A stretch of 64,000 bases of DNA, from NCBI RefSeq assembly GCF_019710575.1, contig NZ_JAHWFK010000007.1:186001-250000 (forward strand). Reading direction: 5' to 3'. Below the pieces are notes generated by a model. It saw nothing but the letters and a program-made list of their open reading frames with translations, was not told the DNA's origin and made no database searches. Shown in pieces: positions 28,770 to 37,148 of the stretch. The number at the start of each line of letters is the position of its first letter. Within the stretch, counting starts at the first letter, position 1. A program made the translations under genes and the position numbers. The DNA comes from Paractinoplanes polyasparticus. Lineage in GTDB: Bacteria > Actinomycetota > Actinomycetes > Mycobacteriales > Micromonosporaceae.

Positions 28770-29576
28770 ATGACGACCACGGCTTCGCCGCGCCGCTACC
28801 TCATGTGCCGGCCCACCCACTTCGCGGTGACCTACCGCATCAATCCGTGGATGGATCCCACGGCGCCCTACGACAACGCGCTCGCCGTCGAGCAGTGGGA
28901 GAACCTGCGGCAGACGTACCTCGACCTGGGTCACACCGTCGAGCTGATCGAGCCGCTGCCGGGGCTGCCCGACATGGTCTTCTCCGCGAACGGCGCCACG
29001 GTGGTCGACGGTCGTGTGCTGGCCGTGCAGTTCCGCGACGCCGAGCGGGCCGACGAGGCCCCGGCGTACGCGGCCTGGTTCCGCGAGCACGGCTTCGAGG
29101 TGACCGAGCCGAAGCACACCAACGAGGGCGAGGGCGACATCCTGCTCGCCGGCGACGTGCTGCTGGCCGGCACCGGCTTCCGCACGGCGCACGCCTCGCA
29201 CGCCGAGACGCAGGAGGTGCTGCGCCGCCCGGTGATCACGCTGCAGCTGGTCGACCCGTCCCTGTACCACCTCGACACCGCGCTCTGCGTGCTCGACGAC
29301 ACCAACGTGGCGTACCTGCCGGCCGCCTTCTCGCCCGGCTCCCAGGCCGTGCTCAAGCAGCTCTACCCGCACGCGGTGATCGCCGACGAGCAGGACGCCG
29401 CGGTGCTCGGCCTCAACGCGGTCAGCGACGGCCGTACGGTGGTCCTGCCGGTTCAGGCCACCCACCTGGCCGCCGAACTGCGGGCCGCGGGCTACCAGAC
29501 CGTCGGGGTCGACGTCTCCGAGCTGCGCAAGGCCGGCGGCGGACCCAAGTGCTGCACGCTGGAGGTGCGATCGTGA
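28770..29576 (+). CDS. Guanidino-group hydrolase of the DDAH/ArgZ family, probable arginine dihydrolase
   Basis: A 268-aa pentein-fold enzyme. Visible catalytic residues are H167 (LYHLDTAL) and a cysteine at C261/C262 (GPKCCTLE). The substrate loop reads PDMVFSANGA with N74. In classical dimethylarginine dimethylaminohydrolases and arginine deiminases an acidic residue sits in this loop. The cyanobacterial arginine dihydrolase ArgZ has Asn at the matching place (Asn71, His168, Cys264 as I recall). The start of the ornithine aminotransferase gene overlaps its stop by 4 nt. An enzyme that turns arginine directly into ornithine would fit this operon. Dimethylargininase remains possible. Confidence 0.78.
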   Translation: MTTTASPRRYLMCRPTHFAVTYRINPWMDPTAPYDNALAVEQWENLRQTYLDLGHTVELIEPLPGLPDMVFSANGATVVDGRVLAVQFRDAERADEAPAYAAWFREHGFEVTEPKHTNEGEGDILLAGDVLLAGTGFRTAHASHAETQEVLRRPVITLQLVDPSLYHLDTALCVLDDTNVAYLPAAFSPGSQAVLKQLYPHAVIADEQDAAVLGLNAVSDGRTVVLPVQATHLAAELRAAGYQTVGVDVSELRKAGGGPKCCTLEVRS

Positions 29577-30784
29577 CGACCGTCGAGAACCGGACCCCGG
29601 CCGAACTGGCCGAGGCCGAGCGCTACACCGCCCACAACTACCACCCGCTGCCCGTCGTGATCACCGAGGGCGAGGGCGCCTGGGTCACCGACGTCGACGG
29701 CCGCCGCTACCTGGACTTCCTGGCCGGCTACTCGGCGCTGAACTTCGGGCACCGGCACCCCGGGCTGATCGCCGCCGCGCACGCGCAGCTCGACCGGATC
29801 ACGCTGACCAGCCGGGCGTTCGTGCACGACCAGTTCGCCGAGTTCTGCCGCTCACTGGCCGAGCTCTGCGGCAAGGAGCTCGTGCTGCCGATGAACACCG
29901 GCGCCGAAGCCGTGGAGACCGCGATCAAGGTCGCCCGCAAGTGGGGCTATCAGGTCAAGGGCGTGCCGGACGGTCAGGCCGAGATCATCGTGGCCGCCGA
30001 CAACTTCCACGGGCGCACGACCACGATCGTCAGCTTCTCGACCGATCCCGACGCGAAGGCCGACTTCGGCCCGTACACCCCGGGTTTCACCATCGTTCCG
30101 TACGGCGATGAGGCCGCGCTGCGCGAGGCGGTCACCCCCAACACGGTCGCCGTGCTGATGGAGCCGATCCAGGGTGAGGCCGGCGTGCTCGTGCCCCCGG
30201 CCGGCTACTTCGCCGCGGTGCGGGCGCTCTGCGACGAGCACAACGTGCTGCTGGTGGCCGACGAGATCCAGTCGGGTCTGGGCCGCACCGGCCGCACGTT
30301 CGCCATCGAGCACGAGGGTGTCGTCCCCGACATGTACGTGCTGGGCAAGGCGCTGGGCGGCGGCATCGTGCCGGTCTCGGCCGTGGCCGCCAACCGTGAC
30401 GTGCTGGGTGTCCTCAAGCCGGGCGAGCACGGCTCGACGTTCGGCGGCAACCCGCTGGCCTGCGCGGTCGGCGGCGAGGTGGTGCGCCTGCTGGCCACCG
30501 GCGAGTTCCAGCGGCGCTCGGCCGAGCTGGGCGAGCACCTGCACGCCCGGCTGAACGCGCTGATCGGCCACGGTGTGGTCGCGGTGCGCGGGCGTGGACT
30601 GTGGGCCGGCGTCGACATCGACCCCCGGCTGCTGACCGGCCGTCAGGCGTGCGAGCGGCTCGCCGAGCGCGGCGTGCTCGCCAAGGACACGCACGGCTCG
30701 ACGATCCGCCTGGCGCCCCCGCTGGTCGTGACCGCGGACGAGATCGACCACGCCGTCGACCAGCTGGCGGCCATACTTCGCTAA
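29573..30784 (+). CDS. rocD: Ornithine aminotransferase
   Basis: A 403-aa PLP enzyme of aminotransferase class III converting ornithine + 2-oxoglutarate to glutamate-5-semialdehyde + glutamate. Landmarks: SALNFGHRHP, NTGAEAVETAIKVARKWGY, NFHGRTTT, EPIQGEAGV, VADEIQSGLGRTG and the PLP lysine K259 in VLGKALGGGI. The GTG start overlaps the stop of the upstream hydrolase gene (GTGA), so arginine or ornithine degradation toward glutamate and proline is coupled at translation. Its stop codon overlaps that of the convergent FHA gene. Confidence 0.95.
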   Translation: MTTVENRTPAELAEAERYTAHNYHPLPVVITEGEGAWVTDVDGRRYLDFLAGYSALNFGHRHPGLIAAAHAQLDRITLTSRAFVHDQFAEFCRSLAELCGKELVLPMNTGAEAVETAIKVARKWGYQVKGVPDGQAEIIVAADNFHGRTTTIVSFSTDPDAKADFGPYTPGFTIVPYGDEAALREAVTPNTVAVLMEPIQGEAGVLVPPAGYFAAVRALCDEHNVLLVADEIQSGLGRTGRTFAIEHEGVVPDMYVLGKALGGGIVPVSAVAANRDVLGVLKPGEHGSTFGGNPLACAVGGEVVRLLATGEFQRRSAELGEHLHARLNALIGHGVVAVRGRGLWAGVDIDPRLLTGRQACERLAERGVLAKDTHGSTIRLAPPLVVTADEIDHAVDQLAAILR

Positions 30785-31932
30785 CTGCGTTCGAACTTCC
30801 GGAGGGCCATCGTCGGCGCCTCGGCCATCACCGATTCGGGTTGGACGACGCCGCCGGTGGCCCACATCTTGGACCGGCCCACCTGGACGCCGGCGTAGAG
30901 CTCGACCACGTCCTCGGGTGCCAGGGTGCGGCTCTCCTGACGGTGCAGGGCGACCCGCTCGTCGTCGTTGACCGTGCCGCCGGGGCGCACACCGCTGCCG
31001 TTGGTGCTGATGTCCTGCACCGTCAGGTTGCCGTCGGTGCGCAGGGTGAACTGCACGTGCCCGCGGCTGATCCACTTGCGGGCGTCGTCGGTCAGCCACT
31101 GGCCGAGCATGACGCCCCGGCCGCCCTCGGGGGCCCGGCCGACCACGACCGGCTCGTCGGTCGAGACCACGAACCGGCGGCGGACGACGCCGTCGATGCG
31201 GACAGAGAGAACCTCGACCGCCGCCCGCGGGCCGGCGTCCCGCAGCTGGGCTCCGTGCCGGGGACAGGTGGGCACGCCGCCGCGCAGCGACGGCGGCGGC
31301 TGGGAGACCGGGCTGGTGTAGGTGCGCATGTCGGCGAACGGGCTGTCCGGGTCGCCGCCGGAGCCGAAGCTCGTGCAGTTGGGCTCGGGGCAGCTCCAGA
31401 CCCGGGCCAGCAGGCGCTCACCCAGCGGGGAACGCTCGGCCGCCTTCGGGGGCTCGCCCCGGCCGACGCGGGCCATCAGCACCGTACTGCCGCCCTCGCC
31501 GGCGACCGCGGCCAGCAGGCGGCCGGGCTCGTCGACCCAGGGGTGCCGCTCGCTGTTGCCGCGGGTGCGGGTGAGCACCGGCAGCCCGAGCAGCTCGGCC
31601 ACCTCGAAGACGCGGTCGTCGAGCTGGGGCACGACCTCGACCTTGCCGTCGTCGGCCCAGCGGCGGATGACCATGCGCTCGTTCGAGGTGAGGTCGGTGT
31701 CCGAGAGCAGGCCGCGCGGGGCCACCACGAAGACCGGCACGTTCTCTTCCGAGAGTCGCTTGCCGAGGGCGTCGACGACGAGACCGAGGCGCACCGAGCT
31801 GGCCGGGCGGCCGCCGTCGAGGTCGGCGTAACGCACGATCTCCGACAGGTCGACCACTGCGCGGGCGAGCGCCGGATCGGTGGTGAGGCGCACCTCGATG
31901 GCGTCGAGGACCTTGCTGACCTCGAATCTCAC
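30781..31932 (-). CDS. FHA-domain protein with N-terminal alpha/beta domain and zinc-binding segment
   Basis: A 383-aa cytoplasmic protein. The N-terminal 120 residues form a predicted alpha/beta domain (VRFEVSKVLDAIEVRLTTDP... with DLSEIVRYADL and VPVFVVAPRGLL), perhaps a NYN/PIN-like fold. A middle segment has CPEPNC and a later CPRHG, possibly one zinc site. The C-terminal FHA domain has VVVGRAPEGG, WISRGHVQF and DISTNGSGV, the phosphothreonine-binding core. The GTG at 31932 follows GGGAGG closely. This suggests a partner of a Ser/Thr kinase, but no kinase gene is in the window. Confidence 0.72.
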   Translation of the reverse strand: MRFEVSKVLDAIEVRLTTDPALARAVVDLSEIVRYADLDGGRPASSVRLGLVVDALGKRLSEENVPVFVVAPRGLLSDTDLTSNERMVIRRWADDGKVEVVPQLDDRVFEVAELLGLPVLTRTRGNSERHPWVDEPGRLLAAVAGEGGSTVLMARVGRGEPPKAAERSPLGERLLARVWSCPEPNCTSFGSGGDPDSPFADMRTYTSPVSQPPPSLRGGVPTCPRHGAQLRDAGPRAAVEVLSVRIDGVVRRRFVVSTDEPVVVGRAPEGGRGVMLGQWLTDDARKWISRGHVQFTLRTDGNLTVQDISTNGSGVRPGGTVNDDERVALHRQESRTLAPEDVVELYAGVQVGRSKMWATGGVVQPESVMAEAPTMALRKFERS

Positions 31933-32083
31933 GGGTCCTCCCGGACGGTCGGCGGGTGTCTGTGCAACGGCAATCATGCCGTGTGCGCTGCGGAGGCGGT
32001 CATCACACCCCTCCGTGACGGTCCGGTTGTCCGTCGTGTCCGTTTGCCTTTCCCGGCCATCGGGAATTGACGGGGGTCACAGA

Positions 32084-32105
32084 GCCGGCCCATCGACGGG
32101 CCGGC
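32084..32105 (+). promoter_or_regulatory. 5'-UTR hairpin before the lipoprotein gene
   Basis: GCCGGCCC at 32084-32091 and GGGCCGGC at 32098-32105 form a perfect 8-bp stem with a 6-nt loop. It ends 8 nt before the Shine-Dalgarno-like GAAGGGA of the gene at 32124. It may influence translation or mRNA stability. The rest of 31933-32123 shows nothing else. Confidence 0.4.
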
Positions 32106-32123
32106 CGGGCTGAAGGGACGGAC

Positions 32124-32936
32124 ATGCGGACACCACGGCTCGCGGGGCTGGGAATCGCGACGATGGCGACAGCCGCGCTGGCGCTGGCCGGCTGCGACTC
32201 CACTTCTCCGTCCGGCTCGGCCTCGGCGCCGGCGTCGGCTCCGGCCACGGGGTCGGCATCGGCTTCGGTGGGTGCGGCCGACCCGGCGGCGGTCGAGGCG
32301 CTCACGAAGGCGACCTCGCAGCTCGGCACGACCAGCTTCAAGATGACCGCCACGTCGGGGTCCGGCTTCAAGCTGACCGGCGCGGTCGACCCGGCGCAGG
32401 GTGTGGGCGAGGCCGATCTCAAGGCGACCGGGCCCAACGCCGAACTCAGCATCAAGACCCTGCTGGCCGGTCAGGACCTTTACCTCCAGGTGCCCGGTTT
32501 CACCAAGGCCGGCACGTGGACCCACGTCGACGTCGCGCGCCTGCCCGAGGGGGCCAACGTGGGCCTGCGCCCCGGTCAGCTCGACCCGGTGAACACGTCG
32601 AAACTGCTGAGTTCGGCCACTGACGTACGGTCGACCGGCGCCAACGCGTACGCCGGGACGCTCGACCTGACCAAGGCCGTCGGCCTGGCCGGCGTCTCGC
32701 AGGTCACCATCGACGAGTCGGGCGCGCAGGCCGAAAAGGTGCCGTTCACGGCGACCACCGACGACCAGGGCCGGCTGTCCGAGCTGACCATCGAGATCCC
32801 GGCCGTCAACGGTCAGGCCGCGCAGCCCCTGAAGGTGGTCTACAGCGACTACGGCGCTCCGGTGAGCGTCACCAAGCCGGCTGCCGCCGAGGTGACCGAG
32901 GCGCCCGACAGCCTCTACAACTCTCTCGGCAGCTGA
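32124..32936 (+). CDS. LppX/LprAFG-like lipoprotein
   Basis: A 270-aa lipoprotein: basic start MRTPRLAG, hydrophobic segment, and lipobox LAGC at about residue 23. A Ser/Ala-rich linker follows. The rest repeats short beta strands (KMTATSGSGFKLTGAVDP, ADLKATGPNAELSIKTL, DLYLQVPGF, and AYAGTLDLTKAVG), the pattern of the LolA-like lipid-carrying fold in LppX/LprG/LprA/LprF. It probably binds a lipid in the envelope. It stands alone, divergent from the FHA gene, and is followed by a stem-loop. Confidence 0.75.
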   Translation: MRTPRLAGLGIATMATAALALAGCDSTSPSGSASAPASAPATGSASASVGAADPAAVEALTKATSQLGTTSFKMTATSGSGFKLTGAVDPAQGVGEADLKATGPNAELSIKTLLAGQDLYLQVPGFTKAGTWTHVDVARLPEGANVGLRPGQLDPVNTSKLLSSATDVRSTGANAYAGTLDLTKAVGLAGVSQVTIDESGAQAEKVPFTATTDDQGRLSELTIEIPAVNGQAAQPLKVVYSDYGAPVSVTKPAAAEVTEAPDSLYNSLGS

Positions 32937-32957
32937 TCCCCAGTTCCCCAGCGATCC

Positions 32958-32990
32958 TCGGCGGCGGGCGTCTCAGACGTCCGCCGCCGA
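32958..32990 (+). terminator. Terminator hairpin shared with the end of the acyltransferase gene
   Basis: A 15-bp stem (32958-32972 with 32976-32990, one G-U pair, 3-nt loop) ends the lipoprotein transcript. Its right arm lies inside the last codons of the convergent minus-strand acyltransferase gene. Confidence 0.7.
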
Positions 32991-34034
32991 TCTGCGCGCG
33001 GTCCAGTCGGTGCTCAACGGGCGGAACGCGGGGTGGTGCTCCTCGATCCACGAGTCGATCCGGGCCCACCAGTCGTACAGCCAGGCGACCCGCTCCTCCT
33101 CGCCGGCGGGGATCTCCTCGGGCGGGACGCTCCAGAACTTCATGACGAGCCGCTTGTCCATCGGCAGCTCCTGCCAGACGTCGGCGACGGTCACCATCCG
33201 GTCGAGCCCGGTGTGGGCCACGAAGACGACGCCGGCGTCGGGCGCCGCGTCGATCGCCGCGAACAGCCCGGCCGGCTTGGGTGGCAGCAGGTGCCGCAGA
33301 TTTTCGGCACGCTCGGCGGCGTCGGCCAGACCGCGCGCCTTGAGCCGGGCGATAGCGCTGGTGCGGCGGCGCGGCGTGAAGTTCCCGCCCTCGGGAAAGA
33401 TCACGAAGGCGTCGTTGTCGTCGAGGCCGGTGGCCGTCTCGCCGATCTGCTGCTCGAGGGTCGTCGTGCCGGCGCGACCGGGCGAGATGAACCTGTTCGG
33501 CAGCCGGTTGAGCAGCACGTCGACGGCCGGGTCCCATTGCAGCGTGGCCTTGAGGACGATCCGCGGCTCGCGCTGGAACCAGTTGGTCAGCGCGTGGATC
33601 AGGACGAACGAGTCACCCGGCCCGGCGTGCCGGCTCACCACGATCTCGGGCCGGCCCGGCAGCGCCGTGTCGGGGTCGGTGCCGACCACGTCGACGGTCA
33701 GGTGCAGGGCCCACTTCGCGATCCAGAACAGCAGCGCCAGGAAGCGGCCGGTCACCACGTAGTGCGCGCGCTGGAAGAAGGGGCTGCGAATCTTGAAGCC
33801 GAAGCCGGACGCGACCCACAGCGCTGCGAGCACGACCAGCGCCGTCGCGTCCCAGAGCAGATACAGGACGGCCAGCAGCACGAGCCGGGGCACCCGCAGG
33901 TGGCCGGGGACCATCGGCGAGGCCAGCAGGGCCAGCACCAGCCAGATCGGCAACGTGGTGAGCAGCGCGGCGGCCAGCACCACGACGGCGGGGGCGATGA
34001 CCAGGCGGCGGACCCAGATCGGCGGCAGCGGCAT
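32973..34034 (-). CDS. Membrane acyltransferase of the PlsC/LPLAT family
   Basis: A 353-aa protein with three N-terminal hydrophobic segments (residues about 10-75), then an acyltransferase domain. The HX4D-type motif appears as SRHAGPGDS, followed by RFISPGRAG and the glycine-rich AFVIFPEGGNFTPRR. This is longer than simple PlsC proteins and resembles the actinobacterial glycerol acyltransferases of unknown acceptor. Its start touches the stop of the patatin gene (TGATG), so the two are coupled, which suggests phospholipid remodelling by hydrolysis and reacylation. Confidence 0.75.
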   Translation of the reverse strand: MPLPPIWVRRLVIAPAVVVLAAALLTTLPIWLVLALLASPMVPGHLRVPRLVLLAVLYLLWDATALVVLAALWVASGFGFKIRSPFFQRAHYVVTGRFLALLFWIAKWALHLTVDVVGTDPDTALPGRPEIVVSRHAGPGDSFVLIHALTNWFQREPRIVLKATLQWDPAVDVLLNRLPNRFISPGRAGTTTLEQQIGETATGLDDNDAFVIFPEGGNFTPRRRTSAIARLKARGLADAAERAENLRHLLPPKPAGLFAAIDAAPDAGVVFVAHTGLDRMVTVADVWQELPMDKRLVMKFWSVPPEEIPAGEEERVAWLYDWWARIDSWIEEHHPAFRPLSTDWTARRSAADV

Positions 34035-34888
34035 CAGGGCACGTCCGGCCCGGGCTGCGGCGGGACGTTGGCGGCCAGGTAGCGACGGGAGGCGGTGTAG
34101 GCGCGGCTGATACGACGGCCCACCGCAGCCATGTCGCGGTAGGCCCAGGGGCTGTCGTCGCGGCCCTCGCCGCCGCCGGTGGGAAGGACGTGCACCCGTA
34201 CATCGTCGGGCAGGGCCGCAAGCTCGCGGGCGAAGCGATGCCGCCGGGCGATCTCGAAGGCCACCTGGGCCACCTCCCACGGCCGGCGGGGAACGGCGAG
34301 CGGACGCTCCACCCGGCCCACCTGAAGGACGAAGATCAGCTTGGCGCCGATCCGCACCGCCTCGCCGATCGGGATCGAGTTGACGATCCCGCCGTCCACG
34401 AAGTGCTCGCCGGCGATCTCCATCGGCGGCAGCAGGCCGGGCACGGCCGACGAGGCCAGCACGGCGTCGACCAGCGGACCGCTGTCGAACCAGTGCTCGG
34501 CCGCCCGCTCGATGCTGGCCGCGCAGCAGTGGAACGGAACCTTCAGGTCGGCGAAGGTCGAGGCCTCACCCAGTTCGCTCTCGAGCAGCCGGCGCAGCGG
34601 CAGCGGCGAGTGCAGGTGGGTGCGGGCGGCGAAGCGGCGCAACTGCCGCCCGATCGAATCGCCGTAGACGGTGGCCGCCTCGGGCGAGGTCCACAGCCGT
34701 ACGAGCCGATCGGTGACAGCCTCGTTCGGATCGGACGCCACGAGGGCGCCGTTCACCGCGCCGATCGAGGTGCCGACCACCACGTCCGGCCGGAACCCGG
34801 CGCGGAACAGGGCGCGCAGCATGCCCACCTCGACGGCGCCGAGCACGCCGCCACCGCCGAGCACGAACGCGACCGGGCTATTGACCAT
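34034..34888 (-). CDS. Patatin-like phospholipase
   Basis: A 284-aa cytoplasmic hydrolase. The oxyanion loop GGGGVLGAVEVGML, the nucleophile elbow GTSIGAVNG and the catalytic Asp motif VDGGIVNSIP form the Ser-Asp dyad of the patatin/RssA family. It probably releases fatty acids from membrane phospholipids. It is the first gene of a two-gene operon with the acyltransferase, and lies divergent to nothing (TetR gene follows on the same strand upstream). Confidence 0.88.
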   Translation of the reverse strand: MVNSPVAFVLGGGGVLGAVEVGMLRALFRAGFRPDVVVGTSIGAVNGALVASDPNEAVTDRLVRLWTSPEAATVYGDSIGRQLRRFAARTHLHSPLPLRRLLESELGEASTFADLKVPFHCCAASIERAAEHWFDSGPLVDAVLASSAVPGLLPPMEIAGEHFVDGGIVNSIPIGEAVRIGAKLIFVLQVGRVERPLAVPRRPWEVAQVAFEIARRHRFARELAALPDDVRVHVLPTGGGEGRDDSPWAYRDMAAVGRRISRAYTASRRYLAANVPPQPGPDVP

Positions 34889-34921
34889 GGCTTCATCGTG
34901 TCATCACCGGCGCCCCGGCCG

Positions 34922-35509
34922 TCACGGCCGGGTCAGCAGAGGCAGCCAGATGTCGTCGACGATCCCGGTGATCACCTCGTCCGGCACCGGGCGCATCGTC
35001 ATGAGCATCTCGTGCTGCAGCAGGTCGAACGGCAGGCTGACGACCCGCGCCGGGCGGGCCCGGTCGGGCACCTCGCCACGCTCGACGGCCCGGGCGACGA
35101 TTGTCTCCATGCTGGTCGGCCGGCTCGGGTCACGGATCTTGTCGCGCAGCTCGCTCAGGCTGCTGCCGCTGTCGCGGAAGTACTCCATGAGCTGGACGCT
35201 GACCAGCGTGAGAACGTGCGCGCGGGCCGAGTCGGCGTTGCGCAGGGAGCCGATCGCGTCGTCGCGCAGGGCGCCGGTGTCGGGCAGCTCGATCGGCTGC
35301 GACCACAAGAACTTCGTGAGGGTGGCCAGCAGTAGGTCGTCGCGCTGCGGCCAGCGACGGTAGAGGACGGGGCGGCTGGTGCCGGCGCGGGCGGCGATCG
35401 CCTCGTACGTGAAACCGGGGTAGCCCTGCCGGATCAGCACCTCCCACGCGGCATCGAGGATCGCGTCCTCCAGCTCTGCCCCGCGCCGCCGGGTCTTTTC
35501 AAGATGCAC
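34922..35509 (-). CDS. TetR-family transcriptional repressor
   Basis: A 195-aa regulator. The N-terminal helix-turn-helix spans about residues 13-56 (ILDAAWEVLIRQGYPGFTYE, then IAARAGTSRPVLYRRWPQ), followed by an all-helical ligand domain. It is divergent from an MFS exporter. The start codon itself (GTG at 35509) lies within a 19-bp sequence repeated before the exporter, so the protein likely represses both genes. The ligand is probably a substrate of the exporter. Confidence 0.88.
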   Translation of the reverse strand: MHLEKTRRRGAELEDAILDAAWEVLIRQGYPGFTYEAIAARAGTSRPVLYRRWPQRDDLLLATLTKFLWSQPIELPDTGALRDDAIGSLRNADSARAHVLTLVSVQLMEYFRDSGSSLSELRDKIRDPSRPTSMETIVARAVERGEVPDRARPARVVSLPFDLLQHEMLMTMRPVPDEVITGIVDDIWLPLLTRP

Positions 35510-35520
35510 TTGCGTATCTT
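35501..35520. promoter_or_regulatory. TetR operator, site 1 (over the tetR start codon)
   Basis: Read on the minus strand this is AGATAC, 5 nt, TGCATCTT, an imperfect dyad. The identical arrangement occurs 30 bp away before the exporter. It covers the tetR start codon, so binding would block the regulator's own expression. Confidence 0.6.
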
Positions 35521-35548
35521 ATCGCCGTCGGCCTACCGTGGCCAACGT

Positions 35549-35569
35549 TAGATACACGCTTGCATCTTA
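35549..35569. promoter_or_regulatory. TetR operator, site 2 (before the MFS exporter)
   Basis: AGATAC at 35550-35555 and TGCATCTT at 35561-35568 with a 5-nt spacer, the same as site 1 read on the other strand. It ends 12 nt before the exporter's ATG and 3 nt before its AAGGCGG ribosome binding site. Confidence 0.6.
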
Positions 35570-35580
35570 AGGCGGTTCCG

Positions 35581-36978
35581 ATGCCCCTGGAACGCTCTGC
35601 CGTCCGCACCTCGATCGCGGTGCTCGTGGGCGGCATCACGGTCGTCCTCGACTCGACGATCGTCAGCGTGGCGCTGCACGAACTCGCCGGCGACCTGCAC
35701 GCCGGCGTCGCCACGATCCAATGGGTCAGTACGGCGTACCTGCTCGCGCTCGGCGTCGTGATCCCGGTTGTGGGCTGGCTGCAGAGCCGCCTCGGGACCA
35801 AACGGCTCTGGCTCGTGGCGCTCACGGTCTTCCTGATGGGCTCGGTGCTCTGCGCCCTCGCCTGGAACGCTTCGAGCCTCATCGCGTTCCGCGTGGTGCA
35901 GGGCGCCGGCGGCGGCCTGATGATGCCGCTCATGACGACCATGGTCATGCAGGCCGCCCGGCCCGCCGACCGCGTGCGGCTGATGTCGGTCGTCGCGTTG
36001 CCGGCCGCGGTCGGCCCCATCCTCGGACCGGTGATCGGCGGCCTGATCCTCGGCGCCGGCGACTGGCGCTGGCTGTTCCTGGTCAACGTGCCGCTCTGCC
36101 TGACCGGGCTGCTGCTCGCCTGGCGCCTGATCCCGGCCGACGAGCCCGGACGCCGGATCCGCCTCGACGCCGTGGGCCTGGCGCTGCTGTCACCGGCGCT
36201 GGTCGCGCTGCTGTGGGGACTGTCGAATGTGTCCGGTGGCGGCGGCTTCGCCCGTGCCGACGTGCTCGTTCCGATGATCGGCGGCGCGTTGCTGCTGCTC
36301 GTGTTCGTGCTCCGGGCGTTGCGCAGGCCAGGCGAGGCGCTGGTCGACCTGGACGTGCTGCGCTCGCGTCCGACCTGGGCGGCGACCGCCCTGATGTTCC
36401 TCTCCGGCGCCTCGCTCTACGGCGCGATGTTGTTGCTGCCGCTCTACTGGCAGGAAGTGCGCGGAACGGACGCGCTCGGCGCCGGCCTGCTGCTCATCCC
36501 GCAGGGTGTCGGCTCACTGCTGAGCCGCAGCGTCGCCGCCCGCCTGCTCGACCGGATCAGCGTGCGCCGGGTGTCGATCCTCGGCTTCGTGCTGGTCGGC
36601 GCGGCCACCGTGCCGTTCGCCTTCGCCGGCCCCGGCACGGCGCTCTGGACCCTGATGGTGGCGCTGTTCGTTCGCGGGCTCGGGCTCGGCCTGGTCATGA
36701 TTCCGCTGATGACCGTCGCGTTCCAGGGGCTCGAACGCGAGCAGGTGCCGCACGCCAGCATCGTGACCCGCATCGCCCAGCAGATCGGCGGATCGGCGGG
36801 GGTCGCCCTGCTCGCCGTCATCCTGGCCACAACCAGCTTCGGCACCGCCTTCTGGTGGACCGTCGGCTTCACAGCCGTGGCCGTCCTGCTGTCGTTCGTC
36901 CTGCCCGGCCGCGAACAACCTTCCCCGGTCGTGGCGCCCGAGGCCACCCCGGTCGCCGTCGGCCCGAGCCATCCATGA
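35581..36978 (+). CDS. MFS drug-efflux transporter (DHA2/EmrB-QacA family)
   Basis: A 465-aa proton-antiport exporter with about 14 hydrophobic segments. Motif landmarks are VVLDSTIVSVALHELAGDL in helix 1, the loop GWLQSRLGTKRLWL, AFRVVQGAGGGLMMPLMTT, and LPAAVGPILGPVIGG (motif C of antiporters). The ATG at 35581 is preferred over a TTG at 35560 because AAGGCGG precedes it. It is divergent from, and probably repressed by, the TetR gene. Confidence 0.9.
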   Translation: MPLERSAVRTSIAVLVGGITVVLDSTIVSVALHELAGDLHAGVATIQWVSTAYLLALGVVIPVVGWLQSRLGTKRLWLVALTVFLMGSVLCALAWNASSLIAFRVVQGAGGGLMMPLMTTMVMQAARPADRVRLMSVVALPAAVGPILGPVIGGLILGAGDWRWLFLVNVPLCLTGLLLAWRLIPADEPGRRIRLDAVGLALLSPALVALLWGLSNVSGGGGFARADVLVPMIGGALLLLVFVLRALRRPGEALVDLDVLRSRPTWAATALMFLSGASLYGAMLLLPLYWQEVRGTDALGAGLLLIPQGVGSLLSRSVAARLLDRISVRRVSILGFVLVGAATVPFAFAGPGTALWTLMVALFVRGLGLGLVMIPLMTVAFQGLEREQVPHASIVTRIAQQIGGSAGVALLAVILATTSFGTAFWWTVGFTAVAVLLSFVLPGREQPSPVVAPEATPVAVGPSHP

Positions 36979-36994
36979 AGCGCCGTTCTGGTTT

Positions 36995-37133
36995 TGAGCG
37001 CAACCGCTCACGCAGGCCGCCCGGGTGGGGCGAGCGTTCTGGGCGCGCCAGCGCCCTGCTCGTCCCACCCGGGCCCTCGGCGGGAGCAGCGATCCGCACC
37101 CACCACCCCGCTACGACATCTCGCTCTTGATCC
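36995..37133 (+). repeat. Structured dispersed repeat, copy 2 (long branched hairpin)
   Basis: Starts GAGCGCAACC 17 nt after the MFS stop and ends ATCTCGCTCTTGATCC. The outer stem pairs 37019-37035 with 37058-37074 (17 bp, one G-U). An inner hairpin GGGCGC (37041-37046), loop GCCA, GCGCCC (37051-37056) sits on a 5-nt/1-nt internal loop. After it come CCCTCGGCG and the conserved CCCACCACCCCGCTACGACATC region. Copy 1 is at 8541-8679. It fills most of the gap between the convergent MFS and chitinase genes. Confidence 0.85.
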
Positions 37134-37148
37134 TGTCGCTTCTGATCA

